From Firmicutes bacterium UBA6806 (GTDB lineage: Bacteria > Bacillota > Clostridia > Peptostreptococcales > Acidaminobacteraceae), in NCBI GenBank assembly GCA_002452745.1, contig DKFC01000045.1, positions 1-13,133 of the forward strand: a stretch of 13,133 bases of DNA, written 5' to 3'. The notes beneath the pieces are model-generated. The model searched no databases and was not told the origin of the DNA. It saw nothing but the letters and a program-made list of their open reading frames with translations. A program made the translations under genes and the position numbers. Within the stretch, counting starts at the first letter, position 1. Every line of letters begins with the position of its first letter. Of the stretch, positions 1-7,158 are shown in pieces.

Positions 1-130
1 AGGGTTGACGACCGATTAAATTAACGATGAAATGTGACGGTAACTGATCATCCGAGAATAGAACATAAAGCGCCGGTATTAATTTTTTAGTTGTTAAGTC
101 GCCTGTTGCTCCAAATATTGTAAAAATCAT
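1..130 (-). CDS. zwf: Glucose-6-phosphate 1-dehydrogenase, N-terminal fragment (cut by window edge)
   Basis: Only the first 43 codons are in the window; the rest lies beyond the left edge. The enzyme oxidises glucose 6-phosphate to 6-phosphogluconolactone with NAD(P)+, the entry step of the oxidative pentose-phosphate pathway, in the cytosol. The visible N-terminus reads MIFTIFGATGDLTTKKLIPA, which carries the GATGDL nucleotide-binding signature (residues 7-12) and the K-L-I-P-A-L-Y continuation typical of this family. The ATG lies 9 bases after the gnd stop codon, and its ribosome binding site (GGGTGAAGG) abuts the end of gnd, so the two genes are probably co-transcribed and translationally coupled. 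The identification is secure despite the short fragment; activity cannot be judged. Confidence 0.9.
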   Translation of the reverse strand, partial: MIFTIFGATGDLTTKKLIPALYVLFSDDQLPSHFIVNLIGRQP

Positions 131-139
131 ACCTTCACC

Positions 140-1039
140 CTATTCTTTATATATTTTATGACCACCAAACTGATTTCTTAGTGCTGCTATTGATTTCTCA
201 CTAAAACGATCCTCATCCTTGGATTTAAATCTTGTGAAGAGGGATTGGGTAATAACAGGGGCAGAAACCTTGAGTCTTAGCGCCTCTTCCACCGTCCAGT
301 CCGCTTCACCTGAAGCGTCAACAATACCTCGAATGCCCTCCAAGGTCTCGCTTTCTTTAAAAGCTTCATGCATCAATCTCATTAAAAGACCTTCAATAAT
401 AGAACCGTTGCTCCAGACCTTTGAAGTGAGTTCAAAATCCAAATCATATTCAGATGCCTTTAGGATATCAAACCCCTCACCAATGGCTTGCATCATACCA
501 TATTCGATGCCGTTATGAACCATCTTCACATAATGGCCACTACCAGAAGCTCCAAAGTAGCCATAACCGTCTTTTATCGCTATCTTCTGCAAGACCTCAT
601 CCACATATTCCACTGGTTCTGGATCGCCACCTGCCATGAGACAAGCGCCATATCTTGCGCCTGAAATACCACCACTGGTCCCCACATCTATGAAATCTAT
701 GCCCAGTGCATTCAGCTTGGCATATCTTCTTTTAGTATCCTTATAATTTGAATTACCACCATCAATGATGATATCCGACTGCTTTAGCATTGGTATGAGC
801 TCATCTATAAGCTGATCTACCGTTTCGCCAGCAGGCACCATGAGCCAAACCACCTTTCTGGATTCATCCAGATTGGAAATTAAGTCTTTGAGCTCGTAAT
901 AGCCGTCAATACCTTCTTCCTTGATATGGTCCACTTTTTCCTTTGAACGATTGAAAACCTTAATATCAACACCTTGATCTCTCATATTTAGGGCAAGTGC
1001 ATAGCCCATTTTGCCTAAGCCAATTAATCCAATTTTCAT
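140..1039 (-). CDS. gnd: 6-phosphogluconate dehydrogenase, decarboxylating, short (about 300 aa) form
   Basis: It oxidatively decarboxylates 6-phosphogluconate to ribulose 5-phosphate in the cytosol. At 299 residues it belongs to the short class, lacking the long C-terminal helical part of the roughly 470-residue enzymes. Visible features are the Rossmann glycine motif GLIGLGKMG (residues 4-12), DGGNSNY (93-99), the substrate loop TSGGISGARYG (121-131) and KMVHNGIEYG, which holds the expected catalytic lysine K172 and glutamate E179, seven residues apart as in characterised enzymes. N30-R31-S32 follows the second beta strand; an Asn-Arg pair here usually goes with NADP+ preference, whereas NAD+ forms tend to have Asp (inference). 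The start has the ribosome binding site AGAGGGATGA. It is followed by zwf at 9 bases, so these are two pentose-phosphate genes in one operon. Confidence 0.95.
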   Translation of the reverse strand: MKIGLIGLGKMGYALALNMRDQGVDIKVFNRSKEKVDHIKEEGIDGYYELKDLISNLDESRKVVWLMVPAGETVDQLIDELIPMLKQSDIIIDGGNSNYKDTKRRYAKLNALGIDFIDVGTSGGISGARYGACLMAGGDPEPVEYVDEVLQKIAIKDGYGYFGASGSGHYVKMVHNGIEYGMMQAIGEGFDILKASEYDLDFELTSKVWSNGSIIEGLLMRLMHEAFKESETLEGIRGIVDASGEADWTVEEALRLKVSAPVITQSLFTRFKSKDEDRFSEKSIAALRNQFGGHKIYKE

Positions 1040-1056
1040 TTCATCCCTCTTTTCTT

Positions 1057-1085
1057 AAAATATCGTTTAGATACTTATTACCCAA
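1057..1085 (-). promoter_or_regulatory. Candidate promoter for gnd-zwf
   Basis: On the minus strand TTGGGT (-35) and TATTTT (-10) are separated by 17 bases, just upstream of the gnd ribosome binding site and downstream of the hemerythrin terminator. Both hexamers are weak matches. It is listed because the terminator upstream means gnd needs its own start, but the exact site is uncertain. Confidence 0.3.
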
Positions 1086-1100
1086 TTAATATGATTTAAA

Positions 1101-1154
1101 AATTAAAAAAAACGTCTTATCACAACAAGACTGAAAGTCTGTCATCATAAGACG
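1101..1154 (-). terminator. Rho-independent terminator of the hemerythrin gene
   Basis: The outer arms CGTCTTAT (1113-1120) and ATAAGACG (1147-1154) are perfectly complementary, with an inner AGACT/AGTCT stem. On the minus strand the hairpin is followed directly by a run of eight T and a further T-rich stretch. It begins 11 bases after the hemerythrin stop codon and separates that gene from gnd. Confidence 0.85.
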
Positions 1155-1164
1155 CTTTATATCA

Positions 1165-1581
1165 TTAGTTTTGAGTTGCTAATAACAAAGGGACATATTC
1201 ACGGTCGGTTTTGACAATGTGCAATACCAACCAATCTGCTACGAAGTTTAATAACTCCAGTAGGGTTTCCTTTTGATTTGAGTCAATTCCCTCGAGATCA
1301 GTCATATAACCCTCAAGTTTTTTTACAAATAACTTATGTTCAAATTTATGCGCCATTGACCCCATATAATCCACGGCATCAAACAGGGCTTCTTCATCCT
1401 TAAAATGTGTAACTGTATAATCCTCTAGTTCTCTTAACATTGCGACGATTTCATCATAATAGTCATCTTTTGTATCGTCATTTACAAGTTCAAATAAACC
1501 GCTGCCAATTTCAATGAGCTTTTTGTGTTGATTATCAATGACATCAATACCGAACTCAAATTCTTTTTTCCAAGCTAGCAT
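1165..1581 (-). CDS. Bacteriohemerythrin (di-iron oxygen-binding protein)
   Basis: This 138-residue four-helix-bundle protein should carry a non-haem di-iron site that binds O2 reversibly; in anaerobes and microaerophiles such proteins are thought to sense, store or scavenge oxygen. All seven family iron ligands are present in the right order: H19 (DNQHKKL), H59 and E63 (HxxxE), H78 and H82 (HxxxH), H121 and D126 (HxxxxD). The length matches single-domain members and there is no fused signalling domain. I start at the ATG of MLAWKKEFEFG because GGAGGG lies six bases before it and the family normally begins here; a longer frame would add 13 unconserved residues with no binding site. It is probably transcribed alone, though read-through from the lipid kinase upstream is possible. 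Confidence 0.93.
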   Translation of the reverse strand: MLAWKKEFEFGIDVIDNQHKKLIEIGSGLFELVNDDTKDDYYDEIVAMLRELEDYTVTHFKDEEALFDAVDYMGSMAHKFEHKLFVKKLEGYMTDLEGIDSNQKETLLELLNFVADWLVLHIVKTDREYVPLLLATQN

Positions 1582-1600
1582 AAATTTCCCTCCATCGCTA

Positions 1601-1619
1601 TGATCTAAAAAATAGATCA
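1601..1619. repeat. Inverted repeat in the hemerythrin leader
   Basis: TGATCTA and TAGATCA form a perfect 7-bp inverted repeat around a five-A loop, 13 bases before the ribosome binding site of the hemerythrin gene. In the transcript it would be a small hairpin with a U loop. No T run follows, so it is not a terminator; it could be an operator or an mRNA-stabilising or regulatory stem. Confidence 0.55.
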
Positions 1620-1644
1620 CACTATTTCTTTCATTTCATCATAA

Positions 1645-1674
1645 CTTATAAAGGCGTCTTTATCTAGAGCTCAA
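1645..1674 (-). promoter_or_regulatory. Candidate promoter of the hemerythrin gene with overlapping dyad
   Basis: The minus strand shows TTGAGC (1669-1674) and TATAAG (1645-1650) with an 18-base spacer, 4/6 and 5/6 matches to consensus. A 6-bp inverted repeat, ATAAAG-GCGT-CTTTAT on the plus strand (1648-1663), overlaps the -10 and the spacer, where a repressor could bind. The start of transcription would be near 1638, giving a leader of about 55 bases that includes the 1601-1619 stem. Confidence 0.45.
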
Positions 1675-1688
1675 GTATAAATTTTTTG

Positions 1689-2570
1689 TTAATTCGACGT
1701 GATAATCTTAAGTCGACTTGGCAATATTGAAATTTCCATTGGAAAGCCAATTCCCGCCTCCCCATCTAAGTCTGAGCAGATGATTTCATCACACATGATC
1801 TTCATGTTTTTTGTTGTGAAATACTCAATATAGGGGCTTTCAGGATGCTCACCGTTCCAAACTTGAATTAAAAGTGGCATGATTTCAAATACTGGACACT
1901 TTTTAAAGAGTAAAACATCTAAAACACCATCATCAATCTTTGAAGTTGGCGATATTTTTCGGAATCCACCAGCCGATTTACCATTCATGACCAAGGCAAA
2001 GAATATGGTTTCTTCATATACAGCATTTTCGGCAAAGATTGTTACATCAAAGGGCTTCAATTTTGGAATTTCCTCAAGACCCTTTAAGTAATAAGCGAGT
2101 ACACCAATTATATTCTTGATTTGCTCATTGACCTTTTGACTGATATCAACCAAGTATCCAAAGCTGGCCACATTTATAAAATACCGTCCATTAGCCACGC
2201 CTACATCACAGTTTACCATGTTCTGAGAAAGCGCATTTTCTACCATGCCTTCAATCGTTCTCGGTACATCAAACATCTGGGCAAAGTCATTGGCAGTCCC
2301 AACGGGAAATATGGCAATTGGTCTTGTCCATCCAATTTTTAGAAGAATATTGATTACCTGATGTATGGTGCCATCGCCACCAGCTATGATGATACGATCA
2401 TATTGGGTTTCAATTTCATTCTTTAAAAAAGCCTCTAGGCGTTCACTTTTGTTCAGTCGATAAGGCATCACAAATAAATCCCTTTGCTGAAATTGATCAA
2501 TGATATAATCCAGTTGATTGTGAAAACCCTTTAATCCAGCCCTCGGGTTATATAGTAGCAATGCTTTCAT
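1689..2570 (-). CDS. Diacylglycerol kinase-family lipid kinase (YegS/BmrU/DagK-like)
   Basis: It is a soluble or peripheral membrane lipid kinase that should transfer phosphate from ATP to diacylglycerol or a related lipid, recycling it to phosphatidic acid; the exact substrate cannot be read from sequence. The 293 residues match the family length. The N-terminal catalytic domain has NPRAG (8-12), the nucleotide-binding GGDGT (64-68) and GTANDFA (91-97). The C-terminal beta-sandwich has NVASFG (133-138), MNGKSAGGF (195-203), DDGVLDV (213-219) and DLDGEAG (267-273), which includes the conserved DGE. It lies 22 bases after the glutaredoxin-like gene and is probably the last gene of the mutY transcript. 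Its AAGGAG site is 11 bases from the ATG, rather long. No strong terminator follows it. Confidence 0.9.
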   Translation of the reverse strand: MKALLLYNPRAGLKGFHNQLDYIIDQFQQRDLFVMPYRLNKSERLEAFLKNEIETQYDRIIIAGGDGTIHQVINILLKIGWTRPIAIFPVGTANDFAQMFDVPRTIEGMVENALSQNMVNCDVGVANGRYFINVASFGYLVDISQKVNEQIKNIIGVLAYYLKGLEEIPKLKPFDVTIFAENAVYEETIFFALVMNGKSAGGFRKISPTSKIDDGVLDVLLFKKCPVFEIMPLLIQVWNGEHPESPYIEYFTTKNMKIMCDEIICSDLDGEAGIGFPMEISILPSRLKIITSN

Positions 2571-2592
2571 ATGGCATCTGTCTCCTTAAGTG

Positions 2593-2940
2593 TCACATAT
2601 TTCGCGTTTGAATAATGAAGTCATTGGTGCATTTTTTGCAGGTGATTTTTACCTTGCCCTTGCCCTTTGGCACTCTTGTTCGATGATTACAATGCGGACA
2701 AGCTTCCACGGTATAGTCAATGAGGGCATCAATTTTTGCCCGGTCCAGTCCAACAATGCTCTCATCACCAATGATAAAAGCTGGAACCCCCATCATTTTT
2801 CGGTTTGCCATTTCCTGTCTTGCAAATTGGTCCAACTGGACATTTTTCTCTATATATTTATAGCCCATATCATCAAGATAAGCTTTAGCAGTTTTGCAGT
2901 GGGGACAGGTACTACTTGTGAACATAATAATTTCTTTCAT
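2593..2940 (-). CDS. Glutaredoxin-like thiol oxidoreductase with C-terminal zinc ribbon
   Basis: This 115-residue protein has two parts. Residues 1-78 are a glutaredoxin/thioredoxin fold with the redox motif C12-P-H-C15 and the cis-proline loop GVPAFIIGD (51-59). Residues 79-113 carry a zinc-ribbon pattern, C81-P-H-C84 and C101-K-K-C104, with R-V-P and K-G-K-G-K-V between the pairs. The first half should reduce disulfides or mixed disulfides in the cytosol; the second probably binds one Zn2+ and may recognise a partner (inference). I start at the ATG of MKEIIMF because AAGAGGTG lies six bases upstream; an upstream GTG in frame is part of that binding site. It follows the GNAT gene by 63 bases and precedes the lipid kinase by 22. 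The physiological electron donor is unknown. Confidence 0.85.
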   Translation of the reverse strand: MKEIIMFTSSTCPHCKTAKAYLDDMGYKYIEKNVQLDQFARQEMANRKMMGVPAFIIGDESIVGLDRAKIDALIDYTVEACPHCNHRTRVPKGKGKVKITCKKCTNDFIIQTRNM

Positions 2941-3003
2941 TTTCTTCACCTCTTAAAAACATACATAAGATTTTCTACCAATTTATTTATACCCATTTAA
3001 AAG

Positions 3004-3831
3004 TCAATTAGTCACATGAAGAATTTGATCAACCCTCTCAAATCCAAGTGTATGGTATAAGTTTATGGCAATTGGGTTCTCCACCTGAAGATAAAACACA
3101 TAAGGCTCAGGTAAAATTGAATTAATCAGCGTTTGCAGGCAAAATCTTGAAAAACCACAGCCTTGATAATCAGGCAGAGTGGCAACACCTACGATTACCT
3201 CATCAAAGAAGTCTGTTTGGGCAACGCTGACCAGTTTCCCGTCAATCCAAATGCCATAAGCCCTCCCCCTCTTCATGTCAAGTTTTGTCCTCATGTAGTC
3301 TTCACTTGGATGCCCTTTGAATACCAGCTTGTAAAGGGCTTCCACTTGATTTAAATCATCCGCTTCTAGTTTCTCGCACCTTATTTCTTCTAAAGGCACG
3401 CATCCCTTTGCGCCCCCTTTTAAGCGGCTCAAGGCATAGGGTTCCCTACGAACAAGCTTCTCAATTTCAGCACCTGTTCTGGCTTGTCTATAAGGGATGC
3501 CTTTTTCTATTTTCATAAATAGAGTCTTGGGTATGATTAAAGTCTTGTAGTCCATCTGGGTTAAATAGGATCTTAAAGATGTAAAAAGGACCTTATTGGT
3601 ATCGGCTTCAAAATCGTAATCAGGATTTAATGCAATCTGTAGATTACCTGATTTTCTATGAAAAACACCTAAGATTATTTCACCAGACTCATCTTCGCTT
3701 ATTAAAATAGTCTTATAGACTGACAAGGAGGCTTCAAAAGCCATACAGATGAAATAATTGAGGGCAGGTGTTTTGTAGACCATTTTTTTTAGTCGATCAT
3801 AATCCATCTCAATATCAAATTGTCTAAACAT
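3004..3831 (-). CDS. GNAT-family N-acetyltransferase, two-part protein
   Basis: It should transfer an acyl group from acetyl-CoA to an amine; the substrate is unknown. The C-terminal half (about residues 145-275 of 275) is a GNAT domain, with the acetyl-CoA binding strand and loop VGVATLPDYQGCGFS (214-228; the Q-G-C-G matches the Q/RxxGxG/A motif A) and the closing segment ENPIAINLYHTLGF (251-264). The N-terminal half has no motif I recognise; in two-domain relatives this part is a degenerate GNAT-like fold. I choose the ATG of MFRQFDIEM because AGGAGGG is nine bases upstream; a longer frame from a TTG would overlap the end of mutY. The start lies 19 bases after the mutY stop, so it is co-transcribed with mutY. 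Confidence 0.85.
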   Translation of the reverse strand: MFRQFDIEMDYDRLKKMVYKTPALNYFICMAFEASLSVYKTILISEDESGEIILGVFHRKSGNLQIALNPDYDFEADTNKVLFTSLRSYLTQMDYKTLIIPKTLFMKIEKGIPYRQARTGAEIEKLVRREPYALSRLKGGAKGCVPLEEIRCEKLEADDLNQVEALYKLVFKGHPSEDYMRTKLDMKRGRAYGIWIDGKLVSVAQTDFFDEVIVGVATLPDYQGCGFSRFCLQTLINSILPEPYVFYLQVENPIAINLYHTLGFERVDQILHVTN

Positions 3832-3850
3832 GCCTTGTATCCCTCCTAAA

Positions 3851-4924
3851 TTATTTTTCAAGTTCTGCCATTAATGCTTCTGATATATTTTTCTTAAAAG
3901 CTGTGGGAAGGGGATAGACAACCAAATCACTTGGTTTAATCCAGTTTACTTCTGGATAATCGATCTCATTTAGACTTTCAACATCCACAAGAACCAAGGT
4001 CATGTGCCAAACCAAATGGGTAAACACATGATTTTTAACAGGCTTTAACCATCGGATGCTTCCCTTTAAATCATAATCTGCACTTACACTTTCCAAGATA
4101 GTAGGGGCCATAAAATCCGAATCCAAAACGCTCTTTGCAGGTAAGTCAATATGATGGGTAGGAAATCCCCAAAGCCCCTTTAAAAGCAAAGCCTCATTTC
4201 TTTTTTCGATCATGATTTTCCCATTAAAGCAAAAGATAAAAACAAATACTTGTTCGTGCTTTTTAACTGGTTTTTTAGATTTTATAGGATATAAAAGCTG
4301 GCTGCCTAAGCGATTGGCCTTACACTCTTTTTTAAGTGGACATAGGGTACATTTTGGTGTTTTGGGTGTACATATCATTGCACCAAGCTCCATAATGGCC
4401 TGATTAAAATGACGCGCGTCATCTGGCATAGTCTCCATGACCTTTTTTTCAAACACCAATCTACTTTTAGGATCAGAGATATCACAATCAAGACAAAAAA
4501 CTCTTGAATAGACGCGCATGACATTTCCATCTACTGCAGGCACTTTCTCATTAAAGGCAATGCTTGCAATAGCACCTGCGGTATAGGGGCCAATTCCAGG
4601 CAAGGCAAGTAAGTCTTGATATTTCGTGGGAAAGTGACCGCCATATCGAGAGACAATTTCTTTGGCGCACTTGTGCAAATTTCTTGCTCTACTGTAGTAA
4701 CCCAATCCTTCCCAATATTTCAAAACCTCAAGTTCTTCTGCCAAAGCCAAATCTGTGACAGTCTTAAAGCGTTCAACAAAACGCTTGTAATAATCAATAA
4801 CGGTTATGACCTGTGTCTGCTGCAACATAATCTCTGATAACCAGATATAATAAGGGTCCTGGCTTCTTCTCCAAGGCAGGTCTCTACTGTTTTTTTTATA
4901 CCAATTTAACAATTTTTTATCCAT
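3851..4924 (-). CDS. mutY: A/G-specific adenine DNA glycosylase
   Basis: It removes adenine mispaired with 8-oxoguanine or guanine, protecting DNA against oxidative mutation. The 357 residues match family length. Order of features: catalytic glutamate E31 in SEIMLQQTQV; helix-hairpin-helix LPGIGPYTAGAI (108-119); catalytic aspartate D132 in VPAVDGNVMR; a [4Fe-4S] cluster motif C185-x6-C192-x2-C195-x5-C201; then a NUDIX-like C-terminal 8-oxoG recognition domain with LWGFP (251-255) and HVFTHLVWHM (299-308). All key residues are intact. The ATG has GAGGAG six bases upstream. It is the first gene of a probable four-gene transcript (mutY, GNAT, glutaredoxin-like, lipid kinase) with a promoter just upstream. 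Confidence 0.96.
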   Translation of the reverse strand: MDKKLLNWYKKNSRDLPWRRSQDPYYIWLSEIMLQQTQVITVIDYYKRFVERFKTVTDLALAEELEVLKYWEGLGYYSRARNLHKCAKEIVSRYGGHFPTKYQDLLALPGIGPYTAGAIASIAFNEKVPAVDGNVMRVYSRVFCLDCDISDPKSRLVFEKKVMETMPDDARHFNQAIMELGAMICTPKTPKCTLCPLKKECKANRLGSQLLYPIKSKKPVKKHEQVFVFIFCFNGKIMIEKRNEALLLKGLWGFPTHHIDLPAKSVLDSDFMAPTILESVSADYDLKGSIRWLKPVKNHVFTHLVWHMTLVLVDVESLNEIDYPEVNWIKPSDLVVYPLPTAFKKNISEALMAELEK

Positions 4925-4942
4925 TTAAATCTCCTCAACCCT

Positions 4943-4971
4943 AGTCTAATCTGTTATGATACAAATGACAA
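4943..4971 (-). promoter_or_regulatory. Promoter of the mutY operon
   Basis: On the minus strand TTGTCA (4966-4971, 5/6 match) and TAGACT (4943-4948, 4/6) are separated by 17 bases, directly upstream of the mutY ribosome binding site. The predicted start of transcription is near 4936, giving a very short leader. It is divergent from the plus-strand GGDEF-EAL gene. Confidence 0.5.
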
Positions 4972-4992
4972 CACCCTAAATTGTAATTAGGC

Positions 4993-5022
4993 CTGATTTT
5001 TATGGCTGATGTCGGGTATAAT
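4993..5022 (+). promoter_or_regulatory. Candidate promoter of the PAS-GGDEF-EAL gene
   Basis: A perfect TATAAT (5017-5022) lies 42 bases before the start codon. The best -35 is the weak CTGATT (4993-4998) at 18 bases. The -10 is convincing; the weak -35 suggests either an activated promoter or low expression. I see no c-di-GMP riboswitch in this 140-base gap, which is too short for one plus a promoter pair. Confidence 0.4.
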
Positions 5023-5064
5023 ATTACCATATCTAAGAGACCACTTCTTTGAAAAGAGGACCCT

Positions 5065-7116
5065 ATGACGCCTAAACCAGAAAATACTCATGAAAAAAAG
5101 AATTTTTTCAAGCCGAACGATAAATTCCACAAGTCGACACCACTTTGGTCCTCATTAAGGATTACGATGACCTATGCCATATTTGGCACTCTATGGATCT
5201 TACTTTCAGATAAGGTTCTACTTTTTATGACCACAAGTCAGGATCAATTCTATAGGATCAGCGTCTATAAAGGCTGGCTCTATATTATCGTGACAGCGCT
5301 TTTGCTTTTAAGCCTTATATATAAGCGCATAAAAACAGACTACAACCTCACCATTGAATTGGATAACCAGTTCAAAGCACTGCAAAAAACTGAGGCAAAT
5401 CTATCAAACAACCTAGAGGAACTTAAAGCTAGCGAAGCGCAATTGAAAACCAGCAAAGAAAGATATCAATTGCTTCTTGAAGGCATTAACGACGGCATAT
5501 GGGATTGGAACATCACTACAGGCGTATTTATCGTTTCAAATAATTATTTTGAAATATTGGGCCACGAAATCAAAGAGTCTGCCCAATTTACTTTTGAAGA
5601 TTTCGAAAGCATTTTGCATCCAAACGAGAAAAGCGTCGTTCTAAATCAAATACAAACCTATTTAGATAAGGGCATCGATCGTTATAGCGCCCAGTTCAGA
5701 CTGCGAACTGCAAACAATTACTATATTTGGGTCCAAAGTAGCGGGAAGGCTGTGTGGGATGAAAATGGAAAGCCTATTAGAATGGCCGGTGCCATCAAGG
5801 ACATTACAGACTCAAAGCGCATCCAAGATCGTATTGAACACCTTGCCTACTATGATCACATTACCGGGCTACCGAATCGGGCTAGACTCAACGAGGTTGT
5901 CAACGCATTAATCGTCAAAAATCATCAAGTGGGCCTTATTTACCTGGATATTGATAATTTTAAAATGATCAATGACCTTGTGGGCCATAATCAAGGTGAT
6001 CTTTTATTAAAACAAATGGCTTCTAAATTTCAGAATTTAAAGCTCCATTATCATATGCTCTCAAGAATAAGTGGCGATGAGTTCGGCTTTATCATTGTGG
6101 ATTTCGAACATGAAAAGACCTTGCTGACCTTGGCTGATGAAATTCTCGAAATCATCAGGACCCCTTGGATTTTAATAGGCAGGGAGTTTCACCTCTCTTG
6201 CAGCATCGGCATATCATATACACCAGACCACGGCGACACTTTTGAAACCCTCTTCAGAAAAGCAGATACTGCCATGTATGCCTCTAAGAACAACGGCAGA
6301 AATCAAACCACCGTATTTAAGGACCTATTGCATGATGAAATATTAGAGTACGTTGAACTTCAGAGTAATATGAAGAACGCTTTAATGGCAGGTGAATTTG
6401 AACTTTATTATCAACCTCAATTCGATATGACCAACAATGTCTTAATTGGTGCAGAAGCACTCATCAGATGGAACAGTCCAGAAAAAGGCCTCATTCCACC
6501 AGATCGATTTATAGGCATCGCAGAAAAGACAGGTTTTATCATCGAACTTGGCCACTGGGTCATTGAAGAGGTTTGTAGGCACATTCTGGAGTGGGAGGCA
6601 CTTGAACTTAACTTTGGTAAAGTTTCAATAAATTTATCTGGCGTTCAAATATTGAGTTCTTCCTTTTTAAACAGCATTACTGAGATCATCACCAGCTATG
6701 AAATCAATCCTAGAACGATCGTATTTGAAATAACAGAGAATGTTGCAATCGATGATAGTACGACCACAATTGCAAAACTTGAAGCACTTCGAGCCCTTAA
6801 ATTCGAGGTTGCCCTTGACGATTTTGGGACAAACTACTCTTCATTGAGCTACTTAAAAAAGTTACCGATCGATTATTTAAAACTAGACAAGTCCTTTGTA
6901 TACTCACTTGGACAAGATGATAAGACAGGTGCCATAACTGAATCTATTATTTACATGGCGCATCGTATTGGACTAAAGGTTGTTGCCGAGGGTGTTGAAA
7001 AGCTTGAACACCTTGAGATACTGAACAAGCTTAAGTGTGATATGGCACAGGGTTATTTGTTCAGCAGGCCAATTCCAAGACCTGAGTTCGAGCAGGTCTA
7101 TTTGACCAAAAAATAA
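5065..7116 (+). CDS. Membrane PAS-GGDEF-EAL protein, probable c-di-GMP phosphodiesterase
   Basis: This 683-residue signalling enzyme has two N-terminal membrane helices (about 33-54 and 70-87) joined by a short outside loop, a coiled-coil linker (95-130), a PAS sensor domain (133-250), a GGDEF domain (258-418) and an EAL domain (425-680). The EAL domain keeps the catalytic set: E464-A-L, INLSG (522-526), FEITEN (554-559), DDFGTNYSS (585-593), LKLDKSF (605-611), AEGVE (641-645) and QGYLFSRP (662-669). It should therefore hydrolyse c-di-GMP to pGpG. The GGDEF motif is S336-G-D-E-F340, with no RxxD inhibitory site upstream; it may be weakly active or only bind GTP to stimulate the EAL domain (inference). 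AGAGGA precedes the ATG. It converges on the GGDEF cyclase on the other strand. Confidence 0.93.
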   Translation: MTPKPENTHEKKNFFKPNDKFHKSTPLWSSLRITMTYAIFGTLWILLSDKVLLFMTTSQDQFYRISVYKGWLYIIVTALLLLSLIYKRIKTDYNLTIELDNQFKALQKTEANLSNNLEELKASEAQLKTSKERYQLLLEGINDGIWDWNITTGVFIVSNNYFEILGHEIKESAQFTFEDFESILHPNEKSVVLNQIQTYLDKGIDRYSAQFRLRTANNYYIWVQSSGKAVWDENGKPIRMAGAIKDITDSKRIQDRIEHLAYYDHITGLPNRARLNEVVNALIVKNHQVGLIYLDIDNFKMINDLVGHNQGDLLLKQMASKFQNLKLHYHMLSRISGDEFGFIIVDFEHEKTLLTLADEILEIIRTPWILIGREFHLSCSIGISYTPDHGDTFETLFRKADTAMYASKNNGRNQTTVFKDLLHDEILEYVELQSNMKNALMAGEFELYYQPQFDMTNNVLIGAEALIRWNSPEKGLIPPDRFIGIAEKTGFIIELGHWVIEEVCRHILEWEALELNFGKVSINLSGVQILSSSFLNSITEIITSYEINPRTIVFEITENVAIDDSTTTIAKLEALRALKFEVALDDFGTNYSSLSYLKKLPIDYLKLDKSFVYSLGQDDKTGAITESIIYMAHRIGLKVVAEGVEKLEHLEILNKLKCDMAQGYLFSRPIPRPEFEQVYLTKK

Positions 7117-7158
7117 AATTGCGCAATACAAAATGATATTTGTTTGCGCTTCTTTATT
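7108..7158. terminator. Bidirectional terminator between convergent c-di-GMP genes
   Basis: GCGCAA (7121-7126) pairs with TTGCGC (7144-7149), extended inward by ACAAA/TTTGT with one bulge. On the minus strand the stem is followed by an A/T stretch rich in T ending in six T; on the plus strand by TTCTTTATT. It fills the 37-base gap between the stop codons of the EAL and GGDEF genes, so it probably ends both transcripts, more strongly on the minus strand. Confidence 0.7.

Noticed and set aside
219..639. Two plus-strand open frames opposite gnd
   Set aside because: They are antisense shadows of a well-supported gene with conserved motifs.
1582..1620. Upstream start for the hemerythrin gene adding 13 residues
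   Set aside because: The extra codons run through an inverted repeat and the ribosome binding site of the inner ATG, and the family begins at the MLAWKKEFEFG segment.
2590..3000. 136-residue plus-strand open frame opposite the glutaredoxin-like gene
   Set aside because: It lies antisense to a gene with clear motifs, has no ribosome binding site, and its translation shows no recognisable domain.
3832..3861. TTG start for the GNAT gene overlapping mutY
   Set aside because: The added codons include the AGGAGGG ribosome binding site of the inner ATG.
4925..5064. Possible c-di-GMP riboswitch before the PAS-GGDEF-EAL gene
   Set aside because: Two promoters already occupy most of the gap, the predicted leader is about 36 bases, and no riboswitch-like stems are visible.
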